This document shows, piece by piece, positions 1 through 16,180 of a stretch of 64,000 bases of DNA (position 1 is the first letter of the stretch; each line of letters starts with the position of its first letter). The translations under genes and the position numbers were made by a program. Location of the stretch: the NCBI GenBank assembly GCA_023974075.1, contig CM043788.1, positions 26,347,480 through 26,411,479 on the forward strand, given 5' to 3'. Source of the stretch: Chaenocephalus aceratus (Eukaryota > Chordata > Actinopteri > Perciformes > Channichthyidae). The notes below the pieces were generated by a model. That model was not told the origin of the DNA. It worked only from the letters and a program-made list of their open reading frames with translations, and did no database searches.

Positions 1-950
1 AATAACAGTCTTTTTATGAACATCCTGCCACGTAAGTTACCCCGGGACAGAGCCGTAGCAAATACAGCACTCAGCTGACAAACTGGCTCCAGAGGATGCA
101 GCAGCCTTCAGCGCTGAAGCCCCGAGCACAGTGCAGTCAGAGCCGACACAGCGGAGCGGCTGCCCGGCTCCCTGACTGCGGACCGCGGAGCTCGGATGCT
201 GGTTGTAAAACTGCAAGTTTAAGCCGCACTAATATCAAACTAGGTGGTCAGCTCATGACTGGTAGAGATCAGTGGTGAAACACACCAGCGGTGATGAAGC
301 AGCAGTGGTCAAAGTGTAGGGTCGGTGCAGGATGCTCCATCCTCCAGCCGTGCCCGCTAAATGTCCTCACGCTGGCCAAGTCGAGAAGAGGAGACTTTCG
401 CTTCGCTGGCGTTAGCTAAGCTAGCTCCGGTGCTAACTCGAAACAACACTGAAATAAGTAACTACACTTTCACACTTCACCTTGACAAGCTAAGTGGCAA
501 CACTCCAGATAAACGTGGTGTATTTCGTCTTAAGAAATAACAGTTACAACTGAGCTTATTTGATGACTACTTTCACTTTTTAGCCCTCTTTCCTCGGGCT
601 AGCGATCCCAATGAGTTACTACAGCTAGCTTAGCCTGGTAGCTAACGTTAGCTGTCAGATGACAGCTTGACAAGAGAGCACGCTAATTATAAGTTATAAC
701 GTAGTTTACAGTGTCATGCGTCTGCAGCAGAAGGCGTTGTTAAATGCATCTTACCCGACTTCATCTCCGACTAAGTTGTTGTTCATTTCTGTGGCTTGCG
801 TGGGGGACTGTAGGAGCTGTTACCGGCTTATTGCTTCAGTGCTGCCCCTCTCAGACTCACTGAGAGCGGAGGAAGGTCACTCCGCTTTTTGGTTCAAACT
901 GCTCTGCGCAGTGACGACGCTGCAGGGGGCAGCGGCCTTTAAAGGAACAT
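1..950. promoter_or_regulatory. CpG-rich promoter-like stretch, possibly of a leftward gene
   Basis: This stretch is clearly richer in G+C and CpG than the AT-rich DNA after 1000. It carries GCTAACGTTAGC-type motifs near 640-655 that are common near teleost promoters. No coding exon can be supported. On the minus strand a possible splice donor (GGG|GTAACT) lies near 38-44, which would fit a non-coding first exon reading leftward. Human gene order around GAMT and NDUFS7 puts DAZAP1 next, divergent from GAMT, so dazap1 is the natural candidate. That is inference from synteny only; no DAZAP1 protein sequence is visible here. Confidence 0.3.
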
Positions 951-1110
951 TACACCCAACCAGCACTCACTCTCTTTACTATTTATAACTGTACCAGGGG
1001 TACCTTACATCAGGAGGTTTTGTTATCAGGATATTCTTTTACGAGGAAAACCCTGCAAAGAAACATCCCTCACAACAAAAAATGAAAATTAGAAATTGCT
1101 GTCAAGACAT

Positions 1111-1470
1111 CAGAATCAGAATACCTTTAGTAGTCCCACAGAGGGGAAATGTACATTGTTACAGCAGAAAAGAGCCAAAGACAGCTTAATGTTACCTAAG
1201 CATGCATACAAAAGTAATAAAGATTTAAAAATAAATTATAATAAAAAAGTTACACAGTTTACAAAAATACACACCCTGTAACAGTTCTGAGGATTTAGCA
1301 GCCATGATATATTGCACAGTTTTTAACGGCATAATATATATTGCACATTGGTATCAACAAGAGGTGTTATAGTCTGTGTTGTTGTGTGTGTGGGGGTCTA
1401 CTATGGGCCGTGCTGGTTATATAGTCTGATCGCTGCAGGAAGGAAGGACCTGCGGTATCTCTCCGTGAGA
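1111..1470. repeat. Interspersed repeat, probably LINE 3' end
   Basis: The stretch opens with an AATCAGAATA/CCTTTAGTAGTCCC-type motif followed by GAGGGGAAATGTACATTGTT. It closes with CTGCAGGAAGGAAGGACCTG near 1434-1453. Both motifs recur in many fish genomes as the tail of a LINE-type repeat. Assignment is from recall of the motifs; no ORF supports a specific clade. Confidence 0.4.
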
Positions 1471-1670
1471 ATATAAAGACTAAAGTATGATCTGATTCAT
1501 ATGCTCAAGGTGGGATATAAGCAGGGCCGCCTTAATGCACGGGCTGACCTGGGCTGAAGCCCAGGGGCCTACGGAGATCAGGTGCCTATAATGAGCCAAT
1601 AAAAAAGTTTTTAAAAAAAAATTTATTAAAAAAAAAAGGTTTTTATTTCGGATGTTTTTAAAAAACATTT

Positions 1671-1960
1671 AAATAAACAAAGTCTTGGCTTTCAGAATAT
1701 GAAACTTTTATTTCCAAAATCACACGATAAATACATTTTTGAAGCTTGTAAAGGGAAGATGACAGCTCTCACTCGCCACTCACTCCTCTTCCCTCCGGCT
1801 GACATTATGAATGTAAGGCGTATAGTAATCATAGATAACACGGCAGGGTCCGTTACAGTTTGTTTTCATCTGGTTTCAAATAAACAAAGTCTTGGCTTTC
1901 AGAATATTACAATTGTTTCGGCAAATTCAGATGATAAATACAACGTTGAAGCTTGTAACG
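1671..1960. repeat. Internal 207-bp-offset tandem duplication inside the hAT element
   Basis: Thirty bases starting AAATAAACAAAGTCTTGGCT at 1671 recur exactly at 1878. Sequence after each copy stays similar for about 80 bp (both contain GATAAATACA and GAAGCTTGTAA) before diverging. The duplication lies wholly inside the hAT element and may be part of its family consensus. Confidence 0.7.
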
Positions 1961-2421
1961 GCATAATTACAAGCGGAGAACGGAGTAACTTGACGTCACA
2001 GCAGGCATAACAACAGCCTGTGTTTCTCGTGAGTGTTTTCCCCGGGAAACAAACACAATACACACAAACGCAAAAATACACAAACACACACACTCGCGAG
2101 CTTCCCCCAGACCAGTAATCCAAACGAAAATATCTTCCCTCTGTAGTATTTTGATCATTTGCTCCGCTAATCAATCAGATCGATGGATTCCAGAGATTTT
2201 TCTCAAACATGATGACTCCGAAACAGTCAGTGGGCACCACTTAACAGCCAATCAGAATGAGAATATGTTTCACATGTGACTTATTCAAGTTGCGAGTGAT
2301 TGAGTGACAGATGAAGGTTGTTTAGGAGAAAAAGTTTGAGAAGAAAAAGTTTGAGAGTGGCGCTCGGGAAAGGAAATTGTTGAGGGAAAAGGAGTTTTGA
2401 GACAAGCAGCTATTACAAAAA

Positions 2422-2766
2422 ATGCCGAAGCTTACAGGTTATTTTAAACCTGTAGGCCAGGATGAGGAGGAAGGACAGATGAGTTCTGTACCGAGCAGTA
2501 GCGGTGCCGGCCGTGGGGCCTCGGCGCCAAATAGGCCGTCTGGTTCTGATAGCGATGGAGTAGCGGGAGAGGAAAAACAGACAGGAGGGACATTATCTGT
2601 TGGAGGAGATGGAGAGGACGACGAGGACTTGCTACGTGGAGGGGAGCCAACGGCAACCGGACAAATACATGAGGGAGGCCCGATACGTCACTCATCTGGA
2701 GGAGAGGACCAGGCGCGCGTAGAGCAGAGTGGAGAAGTGCGATCACAGAGCCTGCCGAGGCTATAA
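2422..2766 (+). pseudogene. N-terminal fragment of a hAT transposase
   Basis: A 114-codon open frame begins MPKLTGYFKPVGQDEE, rich in Ser, Gly and acidic residues, and stops 81 bp before the element's right end. A start of the form M-x-K-x-x-x-Y-F-K before a low-complexity acidic tail is typical of the disordered N-terminus of hAT transposases related to ZMYM-type proteins. No DDE catalytic domain or dimerisation domain follows, so the fragment cannot be an active transposase. I infer an internally deleted copy that kept the first coding segment. Confidence 0.45.
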
Positions 2767-2855
2767 ATGACTTTCATTTGTTGTTTAAATAGGGGGCCTA
2801 CAAAACCTATCAGCCCCAGGGCCTGATGGCAGGTTAAGGTGGGCCTGGATATAAG

Positions 2856-5714
2856 AATAGTTAATGAGCTATCCCACATCGATATATTCTTCCTGTTTAG
2901 AGCTAGGTCAGGATTTTTTTCAAGAGGGCCAAAGGGGGCAGCATTTATGTTGTAACATCAAAACTAAAGTACAGACAGTTGTCACACACTACAAGTAAGT
3001 GAGCACAATAGCCATATAAAATAAAAAATAAAATGCATAATGCATAAACAGGTAATATTTTTAAAACATTTAAAAGCAATTACAATGACCAAGATTGTTA
3101 TTTTATTGATCCTCTAAAGATGATTTCATTGTCCCCCATGTTTTTTAAATCATTCCACATTGTTTTCAGCTCAGTTTGAACATGTGGTACAACTCAACAT
3201 AAAACATTTTTATAAACTCAAAGGGTCTCCTTTATTTACAGGAATGTGCACATTTAAAAAAATAATCTTTTTGATCAGGTCACCCAGCTATTACTGTTGC
3301 AGATCTGAGCTGATCAAAAGTGATGAGCAATAAACAGTGATATTTAAATCATGTCATGCACCTTTAACTGACACAAAATGAGGTGTGCTTAAATAACACT
3401 TTTCAGGTGCATTTAATAAGAAGTCTGTACATGATAACATAAGCGTCTTCACACTGAGTGCACAATAGTGTGTAAAACTGTGGTAATGTTATGCCCCTCA
3501 AGATATTATATCTGTCTCTAATATTAATCAAACCCTACTTTTTTCACATCTCCACTCTCTGTCACGTTTCTGTATTACAGGCAATTCCCAATCAATCTGG
3601 CATTAAATAGTTTATATCAACAGTATGTAAGTAACATGTACTTAGGTAACTTATTTCGGTATTTGTACTTTCATCATATACCATTTTAAACTCTATTCAA
3701 GAGGGAAATGTTTGACCATTTCACAGCTAGTGAATTGTATTTTTATTTTCGATATTTCTAATACATTCTGTTGCAAGTACTTTGTACTTGGGCTTAGAAA
3801 ATAACTAAATTCAGGAAGCTTATGGTAGTATTTTTATAATGCAATATTGCTACTTTTACTTTAGTCAATTTTATACATTTTAAACCACTGAAAACGCACT
3901 GCCCATTATGGTTTTATAAAATCCTTTTTACTTACTAGCCTTTATATGTTTATTATTCTCTTTTCCATTTGAGACCCTTTCACTCTTTGCTTCTCCAATG
4001 CAACTGTTTTCCATTAGTAAGAGTGTTATCACCAATCAACCAAATACCCATCTCTTACAAACAAAAAATTACTGAATTAAATTTTCACATTAAAGTTTCT
4101 TATCTATTCAAATGTACATACAAAGAGGAAGGCTTTGGATTTCAGGGTAAAACTGTGTCTGAAAACATATTGGTGTTTTAAATGAAAGCCCTCTGCAACA
4201 TATGTCAATTTTTAAATTATAAACACTAACCTAAGGTTACTAAACCTGAAGGTTTAGCAATAAATGTATTCAAAATGCGTCAGATGTATTAGAGATATGT
4301 TGTGTCAGATGGAAAATAACCTATACATAGCCTATACGGTCGCTAAGAAGGGGGACTATTCTAATAGAGTCATATATCAGGAATTATGGCAAAAATAATG
4401 TGTGTACCATTTTATTCATCATGCAATTATTGTATATGACTGATTAACAATAAAAATAGAAGTACTTCGCTATCCATTCTGGAGTATTCCCCAAGCTTTG
4501 CAAAGCTCCCATAGGGACTATACATGTCAGAATGAGATTCACCCTCACATTCAGTGTTCTTGTTTCTCTTCATCTCTTTCAGAGGACAAAATGAGGTCAT
4601 ACCTCAGTGTGTCAAGATAATAGCAGACTCCCTCCACTGGGACTGGAGTCAATCAAGACATGTTTTTTTTGGGAGGAGGGGGATGTAAATGACATTGTAC
4701 ATGGGGAAAATAGACTGATTCTGTATCTCAAAAGAGACCTCAAATGAGTACTATATTGTTAGTGAGTCAAAATAGAGCAGGAGGTGAAAGCATGATGATG
4801 TGATTACCAAAAGTCCTCTGGATTGTCAGTGTCGTTGTGTGTAAACTCATTCTATGTTGTTTATAATTGACATTATACAATATCAAACATAGATTATAGC
4901 AATGTATGTATTGTACAAGGCTTGAAAGAAAATGTTTATCTGCTGTGCAGGTTAATTGAAAAATATGCTCAGTAAGTGACACAACACTCTCTTAACAAAT
5001 TATACAAATACAGGGAACATTGCACCAAGCAGTACATTACAGACCATGTCAGCAGCAACTGCATGTTATACATACAAAAACTGGATATTTGCATACAAAG
5101 CTAAATCTATAAAATGCAGAGTCAGTGGTTACTGCGTTTAATAGCTTTTAGAGCACTTTTCAATTTAGCTTTAAAGCTACCAATAAAGCTTTAACTCTTT
5201 ATGTCACCTGGTGAGCCAGTGAAGTGTGTCTCATGTGACACAGATACATTGTTTTGTTACTATACAGGTTTGGGGAACATATTACTTTATTTGTTAATAT
5301 TACAATCCATTTTGGAATAAATATCCATTAATAATAAGTAAACTTACTGCCTGATTTTTCTTTTTGCTTTCATTAGGGCTATTTTTACTCTTTTTAATTT
5401 TAAATATATTTTGTAATAAAATGCAGCAGACGGACACCTGATTCATTAAATTAAAAAACGATGTTTGCTTTAACTAAATGTAATGTTATAGCATTTGGCT
5501 GCTCCAGGCTTCTTTTGTCAGGAAAGTAAAGAAATAATAGAAGAATTCGAAATGTACTCAGTTAGATTCCTCCACTGCATAAATCCACAGACTGCTAGTC
5601 ATAAATCATTGTTCAAGCTTGAAATAAAAAACAGCACCCTCTCCCTGTTACAAGTGGCACATCAGACCTTCAAATCTGACCTCATGTTACCACATCCACT
5701 GAAAGGATAGGCTA
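2856..5714. other. AT-rich intergenic DNA, nothing recognised
   Basis: No supported exon, RNA gene or structured repeat. Open frames here are short, lack family resemblance and sit in AT-rich sequence. Confidence 0.5.
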
Positions 5715-7130
5715 CAGGGGTGCCCCGACTGGTCGATCGCAGGTAGATTCCCAGTCGATCGCGAGATGTGTCTAAAAATAGAACAACAATATTCTGTTTT
5801 ATCGTTAATGACCTTATAACATAATCTTCCTGTGCCAGAATAATGTACCTGAACGCATCACAGCTTTGTGATTGGCGTGACCCCATGTGTCGGGGCGTGG
5901 CTAGTGAGCACTAATTTGCTGACGTTGTCCGTGTCAAGAGGAGTGACAGTCCGCACACACACGAGACCACAATTATGGCAGAAAATATATAATTTTCACT
6001 CCGAGGGAGGATGATTATTTTTGTATCTATTCCAATTCAAAGTCCATCTGTCTCATCTGCAATGCGAGCGTGGCTTTATCGAAGAAGGGTAATTTAGGAG
6101 CGGCATTTCAAAACAGTGCACAAACGCTCCGAGACGGAATTCCCTCCTAATTCTGCCCTAAGCTCCCAAAAGGTGAGGGACCTGAAAGGACAGCTAAATG
6201 CACAGCAGTCCATTTTCACCAGGCCCAACAACAAGAACAAGGCTGCTACCATAGCATCTTATCGTGTCAGTCACGTTCTTGCGAAACACATGAAGTCTTT
6301 CAAAGACGGCGAAGTTGTGAAAGAAGCATTCCTGGAGGCTGCCGACGCGCTTTTTGGGGGACAGTAAAAATAACAGTAGCATTTCAACAGGTTTTTGATA
6401 TAATAAAAACTCAAGTTAGATACCGTTATTAATCAGCTGTAAGTTTTAGTTTGTTTGAACTTATTCATTATAATTATTGTACAAAATGGTATAAGAATGC
6501 AAACATTAAGATATGTTCTGTTTAAATTGATTATAGTCTATTATCAATTCAGGTTAAGAAACTAGTGTTGCTTGCATCCTATTTTAAAGGCATTTCTTTT
6601 TATACTCTACTAAACTGCAAAAAAAAAAGAGTTTGATTCTATTCATTTTGTCTTTTTTTATTGCACTTTGGCAGCAGATTCCTGTGTAGCTTCAGATCTG
6701 AGTTGTCTTATTAGTAAGCCTAATTTACACTTGTAGCAACAATATTTTTATATAATGGCAAAGAAAGGGTTCAGTGTCTTTTCTTTTTTTCCTGTGTCAT
6801 ATGTGGCAGCACTGTTCAATGTTTCTTGAAAACATTACCCACTGTAGTATGTGACGTGTGAATAAACTCCAACTCTGTATCAACAACACTGTTGTGTAAC
6901 TTCAGTTAAATACTTGTATGTGTGTAGATTAGAAAGAGGTAAGATAAAGAATCTGCAGTATTTTATGAAGTATTAATCGTACAAAGGTCAGTTTTATACA
7001 AGTAGAAGTGTGTATTTACCTGGTAGTAGGCTGTCAGTAATGGCTACGCCTGGACGCTTGGACTGGTAGATCTCGGCAGACTGGCAACTTTAAAAGTAGC
7101 TCTCGGTTAAAAAAAGGTTGGGCACCCCTG
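5715..7130 (+). mobile_element. hAT (Charlie-like) element with transposase remnant
   Basis: The ends are inverted repeats: CAGGGGTGCCC at the left and GGGCACCCCTG at the right. GGCTA lies just outside both ends, but offset, so the 8 bp target duplication is not clean. Inside is a decayed transposase N-terminus with a BED-like zinc finger. The rest (about 6370-7080) is AT-rich and non-coding, so the copy is internally deleted. Confidence 0.7.
6013..6367 (+). pseudogene. Frameshifted hAT transposase N-terminus (BED-like finger)
   Basis: Reading from 6013 gives DYFCIYSNSKSICLICNASV, then a zinc-finger tail RHFKTVHKR after 6101. The Cys-x2-Cys and His-x4-His pattern and the following FPPNSALSSQKVRDLKGQL resemble Charlie-type hAT transposases, including the domesticated relatives ZBED5 and GTF2IRD2. 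One extra G near 6097 (TTAGGAG where the frame needs TTAGAG) puts the two halves in different frames. The second half runs to a stop at 6365-6367 after EAFLEAADALFGGQ. No catalytic domain follows. It is a dead copy of a selfish gene. Confidence 0.65.
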
Positions 7131-7202
7131 GGCTACACCAACGATCGAGCCAGAAAAATATATATATTCCATCAATTATTCCATAGTGCTCACAGTTAGC
7201 TC

Positions 7203-7366
<164 letters not shown>

Positions 7367-7956
7367 ACCGGTCATAAACCTCATGGACGGACTCATTATC
7401 TAAAATGACAACAAGCTAATCCTAACCTCAGATATTTTACTTCATCAAACATGTACACAATGTAATTCTTCACCACACTATTCCGTTGATTCTTGCAAAA
7501 CTATTATTCCCTTAAATCATTTATTTTCAAATACTAACCAAAGTAATTATGTTGTAATTGGTCATTAGGCCAACATGCTTTACATTTTATTTTAACATAC
7601 AAATGTGCTGGGTGAAATCTGTCTGCACATGAGTTAAAAACACAAGAGGACTCTGAACTGACAGATAATGAAATTATTTTATCTGGTTGACGTATGGAAT
7701 ACCTCTGCTGCCCTTTGACTGGACTTTCCCTTCAGTTTGACCCTGGTCGAGAAATGCTGAGGGCAGCAGCATGTTATATGAGGACACCTTTAAAGAGCAC
7801 CGGTGATGAAACAGGTCACGTGATAAAGTAGCTAATGAAGAGGCAGTTGTTGTTTTTGCCCTCCTGAAAAGGATGTAAATGTAAAGATAACATTGAAAAA
7901 GTAATATACAAGATGTAACGTTTAAGAGCTATAGAGTGGTGTTTAAAGAGGTTTCT

Positions 7957-8110
7957 AGGCAAGGCAAGTTTATTTATATAGCACCTTTCAACACAAGGCA
8001 ATTCAAGGTGCTTTACAAAAATGAAAGACATTCAGACAAAGGCATTTAAAAACAGTCATTAAAAAGCAAAGATACAAAATAAACATTAAAAGAAAAAAAT
8101 ACATGAATAA
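7957..8110 (-). repeat. L2-type LINE/SINE 3' tail fragment
   Basis: AAGTTTATTTATATAGCACC and GGTGCTTTACAAAAATGAAAG match the layout of the 3' ends of the L2 elements at 42.54 kb and 59.9 kb (AAAGCGCTTTTCC followed by CACTTTACAG). No coding part is present. The orientation, with the tail to the left, is inferred from those copies. Confidence 0.45.
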
Positions 8111-8885
8111 AAAGTTACAGTGCAATTTAAGATATGAATAGTTCACACATAAGTTCCACTTTACTGATGCCTTTCTTTAAGGTTTCTCCGAACATGAGCT
8201 GTGTACGCTTGTATGGCACATACGTCCCGAGCAGCATACACAGAGAAAATCAGCCAGGACAAAGTCCCCAGACTAGGGTGAAATAAATGTAAACAAGCAT
8301 TTTAATTGTAATACTACTTATTATGTCCAATGTTTAAGGTGGTGGATGAATTGTTTTAATATGAAAAGTGAAATTGTTTATGTTTTGAAAATGGATAGTT
8401 GATTGGGATTATTTATCTTGTGTTGATTGAGAGGAAAACAAATATAAAACAGTCAACATGGAATACCAAGTTTTAAGATAACAACATAATAATACTTTTC
8501 AGTAATTTAGTGTGGCTTTGAGGAAGGCTGATCCAAAGTGGAGAAGGAAATGAGAGCAACATTTACCTTCAGGTTTAAATTGAATCTTGGACCAGTTCAT
8601 ATCCTCTTTAATGCTAGAAGGGTTTGCCATAGCGTGATGTTTTGTAGGTATATAACTGATATCCTTCAAACGTCCTGTAACTGAAATCACTGGAAATGTT
8701 CCCGGTTAGGTTTCACTCTTGCTTGCCAGTGGTTCTCCAATTCAATGCTATGATTAACCAAGTTGGATATCTCCTGGAGCTAAAACCTCATCGTAAGGTT
8801 TCTGATGGGCTTGTTGTGGTCTGTGACATGACAGCTTGGAGAACTGCAGAAAAAAGGGAAGGTGTTTATTGTTTCCCATCTCGTA

Positions 8886-9338
8886 CCTCATTCACACCAA
8901 CGCAACTCCGGTTCAAGCTCCGTGCTAGAGCTTTTCAGGTTCAGAACCAGTTCTTTGGTTTAGCTCTGGCTCTTTTCACACCGCCCAGAGTCCAACTGGT
9001 AATGCGTCGTTGCGTCATCGTTTGCGTCATGACGTAACCGTTTGCGTGCCTGCTTCATAAAGCCAAACCGCACGGATGAAATCAGTTGCATTCATTTTTT
9101 ATGGCTCTATTACCTCATTCACACCAACGCAACTCCGGTTCAAGCTCCGTGCTAGAGCTTTTCAGGTTCAGAACCAGTTCTTCGGTTTAGCTCTGACTCT
9201 TTTCACACCGCCCAGAGTCCGACTGGTAATGTGTCGTTGCGTCATCGTTTGCGTCATGACGTAACCGTTTGCGTGCCTGCTTCATAAAGCGAAACCGTGC
9301 GGATGAAATCAGTTGCATTAATTTCTTATGGCTCTATC
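8886..9338. repeat. Tandem duplication of the left terminus (227 bp period)
   Basis: The first ~227 bp of the element (8886-9112) are repeated immediately (9113-9338) with only scattered substitutions. The element therefore carries two left ends and one right end. Confidence 0.9.
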
Positions 9339-9984
9339 TGCAGCTTTTCCGGAGTCATTTCTGTGGTTTAGTTATATTATTATAAAAAAGTGTACTCGTG
9401 TCAATAAAGTTTTTTTAAAACACAACTGCTTCCGAGGTCGGTCTTATTTCTTAAGGTGGACTGAACCATGAGTGTGGAGTAATGTTGTATCTTTCATTTA
9501 AATGAACTGTAACCTTCACCCAGGTATTTGACAGCTGTTCTCAAATGAACACGTGAAGTAAAGTTTAATATTTATAGTTTTATAGATGTATAATGAGTTA
9601 TAATGAGAGGTGATCAACGTGAATGCTCAGGTTCCACCTTAACACGCAGACACGTTGCTTCACCATGAGCAGAAACCTTTATACAGTCTATGGTAGAAAC
9701 ACTGAAACTCTGAAACTCTTGTTAAGTTTCTCCATCGTTGTGTACAAACTGGATAAAACGCGGGCTTTTTGTTGTTGTTCAGGAGTTGATCTGCCCCTGC
9801 CCCCGCCTCGACGTAAGCGTGACGTATGTGGTGCTTTTGCTCTGGCCGGACAATTTTTTGGTGCTTGAAACGAACCGGATTCCGGAGCTAAGAGGCTGCT
9901 CCGCTGCGGTGTGAAGAGGAAAACCCGGTGCTTTTCAAGCTCCAGCTCCGAACCGGCCCTGAAACACCGTTGGTGTGAATGAGG
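8886..9984. mobile_element. Non-autonomous inverted-repeat DNA element (family I, copy 1)
   Basis: The termini are an exact inverted repeat: CCTCATTCACACCAACG at the left and CGTTGGTGTGAATGAGG at the right, each flanked by TA. Interior motifs (TTCACACCGCCCAGAG, GCGTCATGACGT, GTGCCTGCTTCATAAA, CGAACCGGATTCCGGAGCTAAG) recur in the same order in the element at 61541-62114, so both belong to one family. The ends and 2-3 bp target duplications suggest the PIF/Harbinger or ISL2EU groups, but no transposase is present to confirm this. Confidence 0.7.
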
Positions 9985-9986
9985 TA

Positions 9987-12392
9987 TCAGAGTGCTGTGG
10001 TTCCTGAATGAATCTGAGCTCCTGGAAATAACTATTATTCACAGGCAGTGCAGATGAAGAGCCTCGTGTGAGAGCGGTAGGTGGATGAAAACCTGCATTT
10101 TGATGAGGACCCTCACAGAGGAGCCGGCCTCACTCTGCCTCACCTAATGGGACTGAAGTGCATGATGGGTAACCGGGGCAGAGTGCCTGTGAAGATGATC
10201 AGATGATCCATGTTTGTGCAGTAAATATTACAACACATGGAAAGCCTCAGTGACATCGGGTTTGTTGTAATTAATTAATCTATCAATTATAACCTACACC
10301 AAACAAGTTGTTAAGACTGTTATCTACACATCTGATTCAATGCACTACATTAATGTAGTTCATGCTGTTTCTTAGAGGCCATATTGACATTATAAAATCA
10401 ACTTAACCAAAGCATCAATTCATTATTTAAAACCTTTTTCCTATTACCTAATTGTTTCTGCTTTACATGCTATAGTATTTGTAAAAGTAATCTATGAATC
10501 TAAAATGTTTCAATAGCATTTTATATCCTGTTATGATTATAACAATCACGTCAACTTATTGTATTAGCAAAAAAACAATAACACCTCAAATTTTTGTTTG
10601 TATATAGACATTAGGACTAAAATGTCTCTGAAGGAACTAATAATGTTTGAACATCGTAATGCATAAACAATTAGAACATTTTAATTTCATGCGAGCACCT
10701 GCATCAATTGTATACATCTTTGTGAAAAGGATTGGGTTACAATTGTAGGCATGTGTATTTACGAGAGTTTGAACTACGCTTTAGTTTAAAGTATGTTAAC
10801 ACATTAAGGGCAGTAATACAAAAACATAGCCTAATGCTTTTCATAAATACTGCAGCTTGAGGGCTTTTAGTGTATTTAGCTTCTTCAACTTCTTATGCAA
10901 TAGCTTCAGCTGTCTTTGCTCAGAGAGCAAGAAAAAACAGAGCTCTCACTCTGCTGCAGTTCAGTCCCATCTAAACAAGAAACCTAATTTTAAAAGATAG
11001 GAAATGGAGCATGATTTATTTTGTTAAAACATTTTTAGCATTTCATTTGTGATAGAGATGGATGAGAGGAGTGAAACTATATCTGTTCAATATGTAACTA
11101 ATATAAAAGGTAGCCTATCACTTTAGCTTAGCATAAAGAACATAAACAAAAGGGGAAACCGTATCCAGGTCCGAAGGTAATACAATACAGCTACCAGCAC
11201 GTCTTAAGCTCACTCATAATTGTCATAATTTAAAAAATGACTTTAATTGTGTAATATCGACACATTTTGGATTTAGAGGAGTCTCATGTTCCGCCTTTTT
11301 TCGTGGCCAGACACAGTGACTTCATGGAGTCGATGGCAGTGACTTCAGTCCTCACACACACCATGGTGCTGAAACTTTCTTATTTCAGTTTTAAACAAAA
11401 ATAACAGCCTAATATACCTTATGCCTCTATGCACAGATATCTACTGTTTTCCAAAAAGAACAAAAAAGTGTCAAGAGTGTTATTGATCTATAATTTTTGA
11501 GCTGGCTTTGGTTGCATGCAGCTTATGCAACATACTTAAATGTGGAGAGCAGAAGAGGCAGAAAGCATTGGCCAAAATGCAACTTGTGTTTATCTTCTGA
11601 TGACGATTTAGCTTATTATTCACCCCTACAGATATCTGCCTATGCATATTAATGCAAATATAAACATGATCAGCACCGACTCCATTACCATGTTTCAGTG
11701 GGTTCTCACACTTCAAACAATGACCTGCGAGTAATTATGTCAGACCCACCCTGCGTAGCATTTAAGTACTTCAGTTTTCCAGGCTTGTGCAAGTTACTCT
11801 ATTTGTTTAGGTGCTCTGCCCAATCCAGTGGGATATCCTGACCCTATAAGGTCAATGCCTTACCGCCGCCCGGACCTCAAACAGCTATGCAGGGTGGATT
11901 TTACAATATTACACATTTCCACAAGGAACATTAGGTTTTGGGCTGGCTGTTATGAGTTACCCAGATATCAAGGGAAGCCCACAAATACAGGCCATTTCCT
12001 CCTGAGGCTAAATTGCTGTCTGCAGATTGGTTATCGGGTATGTGAAAGATATACATGGCAGGAAGTATCATATAAATAAATAGGTTAAGGATAATGCAGG
12101 GAAGATATTCATGTGAGGCTTTATTTTTATGATGTTCATTAGTTTGGCGAGTTGCCTGTGCAGAATAAGGGAGTAAGCTACAACCAAAATACCTTTCCTG
12201 AACACTGAGCACCATAAGGTTTACTAAATTCAAATAATGTTTTATGTTGCAGAGCTAGTGAGCCAGTTATTTACCGCAGAGTGAATCATCTGCTCTACAG
12301 AGGATCTTGGACACCTCCTCCCTCCTCTGGGAATGCGTGTGAGTCTTTGACCTGCAGTGAAACTCAGGCCGTGTCAGCACTTCTGAGCCCGA
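9987..12392. other. Intergenic DNA upstream of gamt
   Basis: No exon or mobile element recognised. The last ~100 bp before the TATA box are richer in G+C and contain TTTGACCT near 12348, a nuclear-receptor-type half-site, which may belong to the gamt promoter. Confidence 0.4.
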
Positions 12393-12399
12393 TATAAAG
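12393..12399 (+). promoter_or_regulatory. gamt: TATA box of gamt
   Basis: TATAAAG lies 104 bp upstream of the gamt start codon. This predicts transcription starting near 12423-12430 and a 5' leader of about 75-80 nt with no intron. Position and motif are seen; function is inferred. Confidence 0.6.
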
Positions 12400-12502
12400 C
12401 GCTGCCTCTTGCCTTTCACTCTCTTCTGAGTGGAGACACAGTCCGACCAACAGTTAAACAGACTCCAAACCACCACCACCTTCTCCTCCATATTACTACA
12501 AA

Positions 12503-16068
<3,566 letters not shown>

Positions 16069-16174
16069 AGCCTGAAGATGCTGCTGCAACTTTTATTTTT
16101 TTTGTACCATAATGTGCCTTCTCATCTGACCCTTCTGACCTCCTGACTGTTTATTCCACTATCTGCCATATCTC

Positions 16175-16180
16175 AATAAA
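16175..16180 (+). terminator. gamt: Poly(A) signal of gamt
   Basis: AATAAA lies 107 bp after the stop codon, giving a short 3' UTR of about 125-130 nt. Confidence 0.7.

Larger units (their letters stand above)
1522..2847 (+). mobile_element. hAT-type DNA transposon, non-autonomous
   Basis: The element begins CAGGGCCGCCTTAA and ends with the inverted counterpart, TTAAGGTGGGCCTG. It is flanked by an exact 8 bp direct repeat, GATATAAG, at 1514-1521 and 2848-2855. An 8 bp target duplication with CAGGG-type ends is the hAT signature. At 1326 bp it is far too short for a full transposase. The only protein trace is an N-terminal fragment at 2422-2766. Interior sequence includes a partial tandem duplication with a 207 bp offset. 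Confidence 0.85.
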
